This document shows, piece after piece, positions 20,605 to 33,081 of a stretch of 64,000 nt of DNA (the stretch's first letter is position 1; every line of letters begins with the position of its first letter). The position numbers were made by a program, and so were the translations under genes. Under the pieces are notes generated by a model, which did not search any database, was not told the origin of the DNA, and worked only from the letters and a program-made list of their open reading frames with translations. Origin of the DNA: Cepaea nemoralis (Eukaryota; Mollusca; Gastropoda; Stylommatophora; Helicidae); assembly GCA_014155875.1 (NCBI GenBank), contig JACEFZ010011112.1, forward strand, positions 641,001 to 705,000, in the 5' to 3' direction.

Positions 20605-20780
20605 TGCCTACTGGCCCGGTGGTCCCCATCAAGGTGGACTAGTCCCATATGGCTACCAGGAAATGTTCTGAGAGTTAATGGTGGCAGGCATGATATACCC
20701 AATAAGCCTGAAAGGTATTCGAACATATGACCATCGGTCCTGCAGGCAAGCATTCTAGCCTCTGCACCACCATGGCTCTG
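20605..20780 (-). mobile_element. SINE family S1 copy, reverse orientation
   Basis: Read on the - strand it begins GAGCCATGGTGGTGCAGAGG then CTAGAATGCTTGCCTGCAGG, and has TATGTTCGAATACC as a B-box-like motif. The body 'CCAGGAAATGTTCTGAGAGT' is a degraded S1 core. Confidence 0.6.
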
Positions 20781-21364
20781 ATTTTCAGTTGGATTTATGT
20801 GTAAATTTTTCCTACAAAGTAGAGTGGATTGAATTTGTGACATAATGACAGGTGCATATTTTACTGTATTAGTATTTGTTAGTCAAACTTGTTTGTACTT
20901 TAATTTATTCCCAGCTGTAATTATTTGATTTTTCAATGACAGTATTTTATAATTTCCCCCTAAAGTGTATGTGTTCATGTTTTATGTTTGGTCTGTAACC
21001 AATTCATTCTGTAATACATAATTATTTGATGTGCTTTATTTACATATTGCATGAGTATATCTCTTCACTGTTGTGTACAGTATTAGCATGTGCCCTCACA
21101 TCTGTAGTCTTCCTTCTTTACCCCCATACACACATATTGCTACCTTCATTGTTGACTACTTCTTTCAATTCAAAGACATGAGGGAATGGGGTTTTTGGAA
21201 TGAGCAGAAGACAACAACACAGGCTAGACAGCCGCCTGCTATATGTCTTGAAACAGATATAGATGTCTCAGATTTGAAATAGCATGAGAAATATATCTTT
21301 CTCTGTGTCTCTCACTCTCTCTCTCTCTCTCTCACTCTCTCTGTCTTTGTGTGTGTGTGGTTTA

Positions 21365-21655
21365 TGTTTTGTTTGCATTTGCTTGCTTTGATTGATCTCA
21401 GATGTAGTCCACACTTGTGCTACTACTGCTAGTAAGTGTACCAGACTGACTTTACGTGAGCCTTAGATTTCACTCTTGCCTGTGTCCCTCACCATCAGGC
21501 AAATCCACTCTGACCTCTAAAGTACATGTAATTTATGTCGCCAAGTCAAGGACGAGAAGTCAACATTTAAGACCAACTGACCAGCTTGTGGAATGAACCC
21601 ACAATGCCGCAGTCATAAGATAAAGTATTACACCTCTCAGCCATGCCGATCTTAA
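21365..21655 (-). mobile_element. tRNA(Ser/Leu)-like SINE family S2 copy
   Basis: On the - strand the head is GATCGGCATGGCTGAGAGG with a B-box-like GGGTTCATTCC and the body has 'AAATGTTGACTTCTCGTCC' and 'GACTTGGCGACATAAATTAC'. Other S2 copies are at 23155-23455, 29615-29795, 54490-54780 and, as a head only, 63186-63310. Confidence 0.7.
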
Positions 21656-21934
21656 TGTTATATATTGAAACATGTATAGATGAATCAGCAGGTCACAGGC
21701 TTGAAATAATGAGAAATGAATTCAGGGGAGTTGATCTGCTCTCATAGTGAAGAAAGGAAACGAGTAGAGATCAGAAGACACACTAGACAGTATAACAGTT
21801 TAAAGCTATAGTCACATCAGGATTCAAACCTCTCCCTTTCTGTCTTTATTTCCCATTGGAGCATAGCCTTCAATAAACTCACCCAAAGCTGCCTGTCTTT
21901 TTCTGTCTCATGCAGCTCTGTCAGTCGGTGTCCT

Positions 21935-21958
21935 CCCCCCCCCCCCCCCCCCCCCCCC
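21935..21958. repeat. Poly(C) tract
   Basis: About 24 C, followed by AATATTTT. Length is likely uncertain in the assembly. Confidence 0.9.
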
Positions 21959-23154
21959 AATATTTTTCTGTCTTTAATTCTCCTCTTTATGTGTTTTTAA
22001 GCCTTCTTCCATTCCATTTGTCCTATGGGTTCCTGTAACACACAGATGGAGGCTCAAACCTGCCATCTCCAAATGATGACAGATGTAAATGAAATGAGGT
22101 CAGCTGCTCATAAGCTGTGGAAATGTAAACAATTGGAAAACATAAAGTGTATGTCCACTTTATAGAAAAACAGAGGATATTGCAGCCATAAACTTTCATC
22201 AACAAACAAGAACAAGGAACAGACCATAACAACACACACAGAAATGGAAATATCAATAAAGTAACTACATGATGGCATAATGGTATACTGAATGATGATG
22301 GGACCTCACATCTCAAACCACCTGTAGCTTTAAATATTTACATTGCCTAGTGTGTCCTCAAATCTATATTTCTTTACTTTTCTTACCGTGAGTGCAGATC
22401 AATACTATACTGTTGAGTGTATTTCTCATGCTATAGCATTGGCCACAGTGATTGATAGTTCTGGGTCTTACTCTGACTGGAAGTTTGCCATCATCCATGC
22501 CAGTAGCCGGCAGAATCGAATGTGGTGACAATGTAAACGCTAAAGCTGCAAGGTTTTAAGTCAAGAAGTTCACTTCACTTGGTTTGACTCCATCTAGCTC
22601 AGTCTCTCTCTGCCTGAATGACCAGCTGCTTTTTGCAAGCATCGCATGAAGCATAAACTCCATAACTCTAGTGATGACACCCACTGGTCTCCTATAAAAA
22701 CTGGTCTCCCCTTGTGGTCTGAATGACCTCTGAACATGAACCCATGATGTTAAGAGTGTGAGGCTGCTGGAGCACTTCACGACAGAGATGTATACGTATT
22801 TATAATTAATTTGCTATGCTAAAGATCAGTGTTTCTACACTTTGATGTCTGCAGAGATAGACTGAACACATATGGGCCTCCTCCGGGGTAGTGTCATTGA
22901 TTCTAGATAGTCAATCATGAAACCTACGTACACCTGTGTATTGATTTCTGTCAACAACCTATCCCCTACCCACAACCTTGCCGACTATACTTTCAATTAC
23001 TAATCTTTACAACATTCAGTATCTGTGTTGTTCAACTTTACGACATTCAGTATCTGTGTTATTCTGCTGTATACATGTGCATGTCTCTTGTTCATGTGCA
23101 TGTGTGTGGGTTTTAAAATCATTTAATATGATGACATTGGATACTGACTTTTTC

Positions 23155-23455
23155 TTTTGGCGGTCGCTTGCTTTGAACTCAAGCGTAGTCCATACACGTG
23201 CTACTACTTCTAGTGTACTGGACTGATTTTTACATGTGGATTAGCTTTCTCTATTACCAGTGTCTCTTGTCATCAGGTGAACCCACTCCAATTTCTCAGG
23301 TACTTGTAATTTACGCCTTCAAGTCAAGGAAGGGAAGTCAACATTTTAGTCCAGCTGACTGGTGTAAGGGTTGAACCCGCTATCTCGACATCAGCACACT
23401 TGAAGTTTCTGAGCAAGAGCTCTTATCCATTCAGCCATGCTGACCTCCTGACAGT
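23155..23455 (-). mobile_element. SINE family S2, best-preserved copy
   Basis: Reverse strand: GGTCAGCATGGCTGAATGGA + TAAGAGCTC (A-box region), then GATAGCGGGTTCAACCC (B box GGTTCAACC) at tRNA-like spacing. The ~230-base body ends near GTTCAAAGCAAGCGACCGCC. The A-box form fits a tRNA-Ser or tRNA-Leu origin. Close relatives at 21365 and 54490 allow the ends to be read by comparison. Confidence 0.75.
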
Positions 23456-23904
23456 AGTTTATATCGGCAATTTCATACTTTATTTCAGTCACATGTCTTG
23501 TGTGGTTAATTTCATTGTGATCATGATTTTGCAGCAGTACATTTAAAAAAAAAGTTTTCATATATTTTTTCATCCAGAATTGTTTTGAAACAACTATAAC
23601 TATAACAATTAGATTTAGCAATTCATAGAGGAAAGACAAAGATAATGAGAATAAATCAAGCAAATGATAACCCGATCTTCCTTGGTGAAACTTCACTTCA
23701 AGAGTCAGAATAATATTTAGGTAGCAGTGTAGACAGAGATGATGGAACAAATAAAGCACCAAATTTAGAAAAAACTCAGTTAAATCAGTAGATAAGAATA
23801 AGTGTGGATAAGAAACATGGAGAAAACCTAAAATAATTACAAATAAACAACAAACATTCACTAATTTCTGTCTGTGCAAAAGAGAAGGAATAAAATGGTG
23901 TGAC

Positions 23905-24236
23905 AGAATCACCAATGTGGAACTCGTGGAGAGAACCAGACGAATTGTTCATTGAACTATATGGTGAAGAAAAGGCACTTGATAGGACATACATGTAGAA
24001 AACCTGAGAATAGTTTAACTAGAAAAGCCTTCGTCTTTGTTGACAAGGCAGAACAAATAGAGGAAGACCTGAAGTCACATGAAGAAGACAAGTAGAAACA
24101 GAAATTAATAATATGAGGGGGGGGGGGGGGGGGAGGAGATGGATGGCGTTGCATGAGATAGCTAAAGATAGGAGGGTTTGGTGTGAGTGGATTCAGGGAC
24201 TATGACTCAATGGAGGGTGAAAGAAGAAGAAGTATT
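23905..24236 (+). mobile_element. LINE 3' end with (GAA)n tail
   Basis: Broken frames contain LIGHTCRKPEN, RGRPEVTWRRQVETEINN and RRWMALHEIAKDRRVW, the basic C-terminal tail of a non-LTR reverse transcriptase. It is interrupted by a G run at 24116-24134 and ends GGTGAAAGAAGAAGAAG. Confidence 0.65.
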
Positions 24237-24604
24237 GCATTCTAATTTCACTTGTTTTCCGTTGTATTGTTTGTGCAATTGCATTTTAGATTTTAAACTA
24301 AAGCATTAGCTTTACTTGAGTTCTTTTTAATGTCTTTTTCATTTGTTGCAGTGTCCCATGATTATGATGATGATAATTGTATAGTTACTGGAATATTCAC
24401 TTATGCTGAACTTTGTTGTGGAATAGTTGATGCACAGTTTGGCTTTTTAATTTTAACATCTCAAATGTAATTTTACCTCCTTTGTTTGTTCAAACCCAAG
24501 CCACCTGTTCTGTTGTTTTCCTAATATTTGAGTAGTCAGTCATGTGACTGAATCAGACAGCTGTTCCATTGATATTTTCTGAATATTTTCTTTTTGGTTG
24601 ACAG

Positions 24605-24784
24605 AATCCAGCCCTGTCGTAAAGGCAGCAGCCAAAGAACAATCTGAGGAGGAGGTTCTTGTTGGAAGTCCACCAACTCAGGATGAGTTTGTTAGCGATG
24701 CCTTCGGGGACTCAAATATCAGTGAGGAGGACATTAGAAAGGAGATGGAGCAGCAGTTGCGAGTGGCTGGCGGGGACAAGGAAG
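24605..24784 (+). CDS. SYAP1: SYAP1 exon G, acidic conserved block
   Basis: The acceptor TTTTGGTTGACAG ends at 24604. Two bases complete Glu, then 59 codons: SSPVVKAAAKEQSEEE, PPTQDEFVSDAFGD, NISEEDIRKEMEQQL and VAGGDKE, leaving one base. The block E-F-V-S-D-A-F-x-x-x-x-x-x-E-D-x-R-K-E-M-E-Q is a family signature. The donor is GCAAGT at 24785, a GC donor in full consensus (AAG|GCAAGT). A GT four bases later would break the frame with exon H. Confidence 0.93.
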
Positions 24785-25019
24785 GCAAGTATTATTACAG
24801 TTGTCTCATTGTCACATTTGTTTTTTGTGAGTGCATAAGAGAAGTCGTAGCATATCCTGACAACATGGTCTGCAGTTCCATTCTGAGTTTTGGCATATTT
24901 TTTCCCCCTACAATACAGTCGGTGTCCGTGGCTTTGGGGTTAGTGAAACCCAGTTTTATAATTCCCCGACATACCAAATCGAGGGTTAGAAATTAGCCTC
25001 ATGTCATTTGGAAGCTGAT

Positions 25020-25420
25020 GGCTTTGTGTTGATTAAGTGGTAAGGCACTGGCCATTAAGAAATCAACAGCAGACTGCTGAACATAAAATTATCCAGTAAA
25101 TCATGAACAGCTAATAAATGCTGGGATTGAATGCAACATCCTGTAAAGGTCATGCAGCTAACTTTTTAGCCATTATAGCCCTGGGAGTCCCAGTAGCACA
25201 GTGACAAGCACGCTTGCCTGGTGGTCATGTGTTCAAATCCTCAATAGGCAGATTGTAAAGTGTAAAGGCATCTGGTATGATAGTGACCACATCACTCGTC
25301 GAGTGCTGATTGGTCTCTAAAAATATAATTCTAGCTCCATAAATCCAGTACACCTCAATGTATGTAAAATTGTCTTGTAAAATACACACAAAACAAGCCC
25401 CATAGCGGGAAGTGGGTATT
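25020..25420 (+). mobile_element. Two adjacent SINE pieces (central-domain type, then S1)
   Basis: 25020-25175 has AAGAAATCAACAGCAGACTG and GATTGAATGCAACATCCTGT + AAAGG, a form of the central domain seen at 31560-31690 and 60290-60385. 25195-25420 starts GGGAGTCCCAGTAGCACAGT with CATGTGTTCAAATCC as B box and has the S1 motif GGCATCTGGTATGATAGTGACCACATCA. Confidence 0.6.
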
Positions 25421-25589
25421 TTGCCCCATGTTTTTATCTCCACACTGTGTGTTCCTCTTGTGAGGGGAATGCGTCACACCAAGCTGTGCACATCAAAGGT
25501 CAGTGTGACCGACTTTGGCATGCATTTGTGTCAGGTGTGCTGCCTGTAACCAGATGTAATCCAAGTTAATGGGCTCTACCTAGCACTGG

Positions 25590-25680
25590 GTAGATCTTCT
25601 TTCGTAACAATCTGGCCTGGGCAATGAGATCAGGTCAGCAGGCCAGCGTCTAGCCACTATGCCACTGTGGCTCTACACTC
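25590..25680 (-). mobile_element. SINE S1 head, reverse orientation
   Basis: On the - strand it reads AGAGCCACAGTGGCATAGTG then GCTAGACGCTGGCCTGC, the tRNA-like start of S1. The body is missing. Confidence 0.5.
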
Positions 25681-25944
25681 TTTGGGCCACTAGAGATTTG
25701 TGTGGGGAAAATCAATTTCACATTGAACATATTGAGCCTCTTGTGAAATATCGACTAACAGAAGATTCTCAAGAAGCTTTCAATGCATGTAAAATGGCTT
25801 TACTACTTAGTTTGTGAGCACTTGCATTTGTATTTATATATTTTTTTAAATTGTTACTCAGTCCTTACATTTATAGGTGCTCACATTTGCTTGTTGTTGT
25901 TCCTAAAATTGCATCCTAAGTGTTATTGTTTATCCATGTCCTTC

Positions 25945-26325
25945 GCTTTGTGTGTGTGTGTTTTTTTTTTGCTTTTATATATGTGTGTGTGTGCATGTGC
26001 TTGCATGAGTGCATATGTGTGTGAATGGATGAGTGCATCTGTGTGCATACATGAGTGCATATGTGTGTACATGCATGAGTGCATATGTGTGTACATGCAT
26101 GAGTGCATGCATGAGTGCATGTATGTGCACATGCATGAGTTAATGTGTGTTCATGCATGAGTGCATCTGTGTGCATACATGAGTGCATCTGTGTGTACAT
26201 GCATGAGTGCATCTGTGTGTACATGCATGAGTGCACGTGTGTGTGCATGCATGAGTGCATGTGTGTATGTGTGTGTGCATGCATGATTGCATTCATGTAT
26301 ACATGCTTGCATGCATGAACCCCAC
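25945..26325. repeat. GCATGCATGAGTGCATGTGTGTGTACAT-type minisatellite
   Basis: About fifteen imperfect units of 20-28 bases built on GTGTGTACATGCATGAGTGCAT. Both strands are open by composition (Cys/His/Met/Ala repeats); not a gene. Confidence 0.85.
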
Positions 26326-26499
26326 ATATAATGCCTGTTCCTTCTATATGGGTGTGTGCATACTTGTGTGTGCGTGTATGGATGGGTGCATATGTGGGTA
26401 GAGAAGGCGGGGGAGCAGAGATATTGAATTTGGAATTTTGCTGACTAATTTATTGTAGCCAGACTAGTCATATAGATTTTAGTGTTATGTTTTGAACCC

Positions 26500-28990
26500 A
26501 GTCTTTCAGCTCTGTTCATATCCCCTGAAACACATATTTTTGTTGTCTTTCAGTTATTCACACGGAGACACATATTTCTGTTGTCTTTACTTTGAACTAT
26601 TCACAAACACATATTTATACTGTCTTTACTTAACTATCTACATAATGACACATATTTCTGCTGTCTTTACATTCAACTCTAGCATAGAGACACATATTTC
26701 TGTTGTCTTTACATTCAACTCTCACATAGAGAGACATATTTATGTTGTCTTTACATTCAACTCTCACATAGAGACACATATTTCTGTTGTCTTTACATTC
26801 AACTCTCACATAGAGACACATATTTCTGTTGTCTTTACATTCAACTCTCACATAGAGACACATATTTATGTTGTCTTTACATTCAACTCTCACATAGAGA
26901 CACATATTTCTGTTGTCTTTACATTCAACTCTCACATAGAGACACATATTTCTGTTGTCTTTACATTCAACTCTCACATAGAGACACATATTTCTGCTGT
27001 CTTTACATTCAACTCTCACATAGAGACACATATTTCTGTTGTCTTTACATTCAACTCTCACATAGAGACACATATTTATGTTGTCTTTACATTCAACTCT
27101 CACATAGAGACACATATTTATGTTGTCTTTACATTCAACTCTTACATAGAGACACATATTTCTGTTGTCTTTACATTCAACTCTCACATAGAGACACATA
27201 TTTCTGTTGTCTTTACATTCAACTCTTACATAGAGACACATATTTCTGTTGTCTTTACATTCAACTCTCACATAGAGACACATATTTCTGTTGTCTTTAC
27301 ATGCAACTCTCACATAGAGACACATATTTCTGTTGTCTTTACATTCAACTCTCACATAGAGACACATATTTCTGTTGTCTTTACATTCAACTCTCACATA
27401 GAGACACATATTTCTGTTGTCTTTACATTCAACTCTTACATAGAGACACATATTTATGTTGTCTTTACATTCAACTCTTACATAGAGACACATATTTCTG
27501 TTGTCTTTACATTCAACTCTCACATAGAGACACATATTTCTGTTGTCTTTACATCCAACTCTCACATAGAGACACATATTTCTGTTGTCTTTACATTCAA
27601 CTCTCACATATAGACACATATTTATGCTGTCTTTACATTCAACTCTCACATAGAGACACATATTTCTGTTGTCTTTACATTCAACTCTCACATAGAGACA
27701 CATATTTCTGTTGTCTTTACATTCAACTCTCACATAGAGACACATATTTCTGTTGTCTTTACATCCAACTCTCACATAGAGACACATATTTATGTTGTCT
27801 TTACATTCAACTCTCACATAGAGACACATATTTATGCTGTCTTTACATTCAACTCTCACATAGAGACACATATTTATGTTGTCTTTACATTCAACTCTCA
27901 CATAGAGACACATATTTCTGTTGTCTTTACATTCAACTCTCACATAGAGACACATATTTCTGTTGTCTTTACATTCAACTCTCACATATAGACACATATT
28001 TATGCTGTCTTTACATTCAACTCTCACATAGAGACACATATTTATGTTGTCTTTACATTCAACTCTCACATATAGACACATATTTCTGTTGTCTTTACAT
28101 TCAACTCTCACATAGAGACACATATTTCTGCTGTCTTTACTTTGAACTATTCACAAACACATATTTCTGCTGTCTTTACATTCAACTCTCACATAGAGAC
28201 ACATATTTCTGCTGTCTTTACTTTGAACTATTCACAAACACATATTTCTGTTGTCTTTACATTCAACTCTCACATAGAGACACATATTTCTGCTGTCTTT
28301 ACTTTGAACTATTCACAAACACATATTTCTGCTGTCTTTACATTCAACTCTCACATAGAGACACATATTTATGTTGTCTTTACATTCAACTCTCACATAG
28401 AGACACATATTTCTGTTGTCTTTACATTCAACTCTCACATAGAGACACATATTTCTGCTGTCTTTACATTCAACTCTCACATAGAGACACATATTTATGT
28501 TGTCTTTACATTCAACTCTCACATAGAGACACATATTTATGTTGTCTTTACATTCAACTCTTACATAGAGACACATATTTCTGTTGTCTTTACATTCAAC
28601 TCTCACATAGAGACACATATTTCTGTTGTCTTTACCTTCAGCTATCCCCACAGACACACATATTTCTGATGTCATTACTTTCAACTATCTTTATAGAGAC
28701 ATATATCTGGTGTCTTTACTTTCAATTATTCATACAGAGACAAACTTCTGTTCTTACTTTCACTACCCATACAGAGACACACATGTCTGCTGTCTTTATT
28801 TTCAGCTATCTGCATTGAAACATATAATACTGCTGTCTATACTCTTAAGTATCCAAACAGACATATATTTCTGCTGCCTTTACTTTCAATTATCCACATA
28901 GAAACACATTTCTGCTGTCTTTATTTCTGCTATCCCTATCCACATAGAGATACATATCTGTACTGTCTTAACTTCCAACTATCCACACAA
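26500..28990. repeat. 42-bp minisatellite, about 47 regular copies plus degenerate edges
   Basis: The core array, about 26690-28650, repeats a 42-base unit (ACATTCAACTCTCACATAGA + GACACATATTTCTGTTGTCTTT). Variants C/A, T/C at two sites and a TTTGAACTATTCACAAAC subtype are interspersed. Edges at 26500-26690 and 28650-28990 are divergent copies. The unit is a multiple of three without stops in several frames, so 370-500 codon frames exist on both strands with 14-residue periods (e.g. VFTFNSHIETHISV). No start context, splice sites or homology support a protein. Confidence 0.92.
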
Positions 28991-29100
28991 AAAGTAAAGT
29001 AGATCCTGTTTCACATTGTGAGGAGTCTTGGGTATAAGGTGCCTGCCCCATATTTGTATAGACCAAATAGCACTGATTGGTGATGTGTTCAGTATCACAC

Positions 29101-29564
29101 CAGCTACATTTCTTCTTCTTCTTCAGCGTTCCGAGCCATTGAGGTTCTTTGCTGCAGATACAAGCTGTCTCCATTCGTCTCTCTGGTTGACCTTCTCTTG
29201 CCAGTCGTTGATTCCAAGTGCGTGTAGGTCTGTATATATATATTATCTCTCCACCATCTTCTTGGTCTACCTCGGGGTCTACGGTCATTTATTTCCTGAG
29301 TGTAAGCCAGTTTTGTTTCCCTATTATCTTCCATTCTTTCTATATGCCCCAGCCATTGTAGTCTATTAGCCTTCATGATACCAGTGATTAGCGGGGACTT
29401 AAACAGATCATAAATGTCTTTGTTACTTCTTCTTTTCCACTCTCCACTTTGTGTATCCCTAATGGGTCCAAAGATGCGTCTTAAAATTTTGTTCTCAAAG
29501 GTTTGTAACAAGGCTTCGTCTCCTTTAGTTGTACTCCAGGTTTCAGAGCCATACAGCTACATTT
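29101..29564 (-). mobile_element. 5'-truncated LINE with target duplication and (GAA)n tail
   Basis: The body at 29112-29553 lies between CAGCTACATTT at 29101-29111 and 29554-29564. On the - strand it opens with SETWSTTKGDE, LLQTFENKILRRIFGP, RLQWLGHIERM and RGRPRRWWRDNI, the thumb and basic tail of a non-LTR reverse transcriptase, then a run ending CGGAACGCTGAAGAAGAAGAAG. The insertion is severely 5'-truncated (about 440 bases). Its last bases resemble the end of the SINE at 2606 and 16428. Confidence 0.85.
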
Positions 29565-29614
29565 ATTTTCTAAAATATTTTCTGGTACTCATTATGAGTT
29601 TAGCATCCTTGACT

Positions 29615-29795
29615 TGGGGACGCAAATTACAAGTACCTCTAAAGTCGGAGTGGATTCGTCTGATGGCGAGGGACACTGGTAATAGGGAAAGCTAATCCAC
29701 ACGCAAAATTCAGTCTAGTGCTACTAGAAGTGGTGTGTATGGACTACGCTTGAGTTCAAAGCGAGCGAGCGCCAAAAAAATGAGTTGAGCTGGCA
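29615..29795 (+). mobile_element. SINE family S2 copy, 5'-truncated
   Basis: It starts GGGGACGCAAATTACAAGTACC and runs through GGCGAGGGACACTGGTAATA to CGCTTGAGTTCAAAGCGAGC, equivalent to the distal body of the copy at 23155. The tRNA-like head is missing. Confidence 0.7.
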
Positions 29796-29869
29796 TGTTA
29801 GCGTAGTTGATAGGAAGCTGCTCTAATAATGTAATGCGGTGGTCATATGACAGTTCAGCTATCTACATA

Positions 29870-30400
29870 GACACACGAGGGCTGTGGTAGCGTAGTGGCT
29901 AGAGACTTGCCTGCTGGTGAGGTTGTCATAGATTTGACCCACTTCAGGGCAGATTTGAATATTTAAAAACTGACCTAGTTATTTACCTAGGATGACCCGG
30001 GCGGGAATGCCTTGGGAAGTAAAGACAGCTGGTGTGATACTGTCCACATCACCAGCTGAGTTCTGATTGGTCTATACAAATACGCATCTAACACCGTATG
30101 ACCAATAAGCTGGGTAGTATTGTGGCCAGACATTCACCAGTCATGGTCAGGGGTTCAATCGACGTTGGTTTGAATGTGAATTTGTTAAATGGGTCTGGGC
30201 TGCGAGATTGACCCAGCCTGAATTAGGTACTAGAAAATGTCCTGGGAAGTAAAGGCAGCCGGCACGGTACTGGCCGCATCAATCATGGATGCCGACGGGT
30301 CTGGTCTATACAAATATGTGCCTAGCAACATATGGGCAGTGAGCCTTAATGACGTAAAAAGTGCCAAGGGGCCTGTACTGTTTCGTTACTTAGCATATGG
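29870..30400 (+). mobile_element. Two tandem SINE family S1 copies
   Basis: Copy one (29875-30110) starts GGGCTGTGGTAGCGTAGTGG, a tRNA-like A box, with CATAGATTTGACCC as B box. Copy two (30110-30400) starts AAGCTGGGTAGTATTGTGGC with GGGGTTCAATCG. Both have the core GAAGTAAAGRCAGCYGGY and TCTATACAAATA. They are head to tail and differ by about 25%, so they are separate insertions or an old duplication. Confidence 0.7.
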
Positions 30401-30469
30401 CCAGCGTGCCTAGGGCATGTTTAAGGGTCCTTACACAAACATAGGCAGGTATTTGTGCTGTATTTTGGG

Positions 30470-31450
<981 letters not shown>

Positions 31451-31464
31451 CTACTCATAACTAT

Positions 31465-31700
31465 GCCGGTTCCATGGAGACGGGGTTACGGACATGATTC
31501 GTGATCCCACATACCCGCGTTTGAAACACAGCTGCTGTTTGATTTGGCAGCAGACTGCATTGCATTGGTTTTTTGCAAAATGATATAAGTGCCGGTCGTT
31601 CAGAAAGCAATGGCAAACTACTGAACGTAAACTTGCCAAGAGATCACAACAGCAAAAAATGCTAGTGTTGACTGCAATGTCCTTTAAGGATATGCAACTA
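31465..31700 (+). mobile_element. SINE family S3 copy
   Basis: It shares the central domain AATGGCAAACTACTGAACGT, CTTGCCAAGAGATCACAACA and ATGCTAGTGTTGACTGCAAT + GTCCTTTAAGGATATGC with the copy at 60160-60400 and, reversed, at 48930-49183. The head (CCGGTTCCATGGAGACGGGG) is not the same as the head at 60160. Confidence 0.65.
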
Positions 31701-32340
31701 ACTTTGTGCTGTCTTTACTTTTAGCTACTGCTATACATACTCATGCTTTCTTTATTTTTGGCTTCTGCTGTGCACACAGACTCATGCTTTCTTTATTTTT
31801 GGCTACTGCTATACATATATACTCATGCTTTCTTTACTTTTGGCTACTGCTAAATATACAAACTCATGCTATCTTTATTTTTGGCTACTGCTATACATAC
31901 TCATGCTTTCTTTACTTTTGGTGACTGCTAAACATATATATGCATGCTTTCTTTACTTTTGGCTACTGCTGAACACACATACTCATGCTTTCTTTACTTT
32001 TGGTGACTGCTAAACACACATACTAATGCTTTCTTTACTTTTGGTTACTGCTAAACACACATACTAATGCTTTCTTTACTTTTGGTTACTGCTAAACACA
32101 CATACTAATGCTTTCTTTACTTTTTGCTACTGCTAAACATACATGCTCATGCTTTCTTTACTTTTGGTGACTGCTAAACATACATACTCATGCTTTCTTT
32201 ACTTTTAGCTACTGCTATACATACATACATACTCATGCTTTCTTTACTTTTAGCTACTGCTATACATACACACTCATGCTTTCTTTACTTTTGGTGACTG
32301 CTAAACACACATACTCATGCTTTCTTTACTTTTAGCTTCT
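31700..32340. repeat. 41-bp minisatellite, about 15 copies
   Basis: Unit ACTCATGCTTTCTTTACTTT + TGGCTACTGCTAAACACACAT with small length changes, ending at a C-rich stretch (32340-32455). Confidence 0.9.
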
Positions 32341-32576
32341 CCTCCCCCCACACCCCCCACCCCACGACACCCCCCACACACACCATCTTTCCCTCCTCCA
32401 TTCCTTTTTCTTCTTACCCCTCACCCCTACCACCCCCCCCCCCCCTCCCCTCCCCTAATTTAATATCACGGATGTTTCAATCTTCTTTACTGTAACTATC
32501 CCCACACAATCCTAGGTGTGCTTTCTGTGATTTTGAACTAATCTGATTTCTGCTATTGAATGTCTGTGTTGTTCAG

Positions 32577-32633
32577 CAGTAGACGGCGAAGACTGGAAGA
32601 AGGAACTAGAGGAGAAACTTCTAGAACAAAAAG
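32577..32633 (+). CDS. SYAP1: SYAP1 exon H, first WxKEL repeat
   Basis: The acceptor region TGTTGTTCAGCAG offers two AGs three bases apart (exon from 32577 or 32580), both in frame, an NAGNAG site. It encodes VDGEDWKKELEEKLLEQK and leaves one base. The phase-matching donor is GC at 32634 (AAAAAG|GCATGA), weaker than exon G's. A GT at 32652 would also hold phase, adding six codons. Without splicing the frame stays open to a stop at 32810, giving a hydrophobic tail. The peptide resembles exons I and J. Confidence 0.75.
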
Positions 32634-32826
32634 GCATGACGTTGCTTTCTTGTACACTTAACTCACTTTTGTATTTTAGGTTGTGGTGTTGGGCTTTGTT
32701 GAATTTATCATGTATCATATTCTTGTTTAACTGTCATGTTTACTGTTCACTTTTCTTTCTTTCATTTGAGCTTGTAAAGAAGCATAGGCCTACTGCTAGC
32801 TTTGTGTGAAATACAGTAAATTGATA

Positions 32827-33079
32827 TACGAGGGTAAGTTAATAAGTAAGTCACAAATGGCGGTAGAAAAATAACTAACTATGATAACAACTTGAAACCA
32901 GTTTATTTTTATACATACATTGTCCCTTTATTTCTCAACATAATTTCCACCAACATTGATGCATTTATCCCATAGTTTTATCAGTCCTCGCAAACCGGCT
33001 GCGTAGAACTGCGTGCTTTGTTTTCATTTACCAGCCATCCCACAGAATTGTGTGACTTACTTACTGACTCACCCTCGTA
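32827..33079. mobile_element. Mariner-derived MITE with TIRs and TA duplications
   Basis: The body is 32829-33077, flanked by TA. Ends CGAGGGTAAGTTAATAAGTA and the reverse complement of TTACTGACTCACCCTCG match over about 26 of 28 positions. The interior is made of mariner ends only: the left part has the transposase 3' region (ACATTGATGCATTTATCCCA, reverse strand), and the coding middle is deleted. Confidence 0.8.
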
Positions 33080-33081
33080 AC

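Larger units (their letters stand above)
18730..24604 (+). other. SYAP1: SYAP1 intron F/G
   Basis: A GT-AG intron with LINE ends, SINEs and a C run (21935-21958). The stretch 18780-19370 and most of 21660-23150 show nothing definite. A LINE-like basic stretch (RKKPKKRW-type 'KRWIDNV') is faintly visible at 20150-20280, and 22440-22530 resembles a LINE tail ('SDWKFAIIHAS'), both too decayed to call. Confidence 0.6.

Noticed and set aside
26690..28650. CRISPR-like array
   Set aside because: Direct head-to-tail repeats without unique spacers, in an animal intron.
26492..28818. Very long open frames on both strands (373-505 codons)
   Set aside because: They arise from the 42-bp stop-free minisatellite; the period, not a protein, explains them.
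32634..32811. Hydrophobic C-terminal extension after exon H
   Set aside because: Open by chance for about 58 codons; no resemblance to the family and a phase-matching donor exists.
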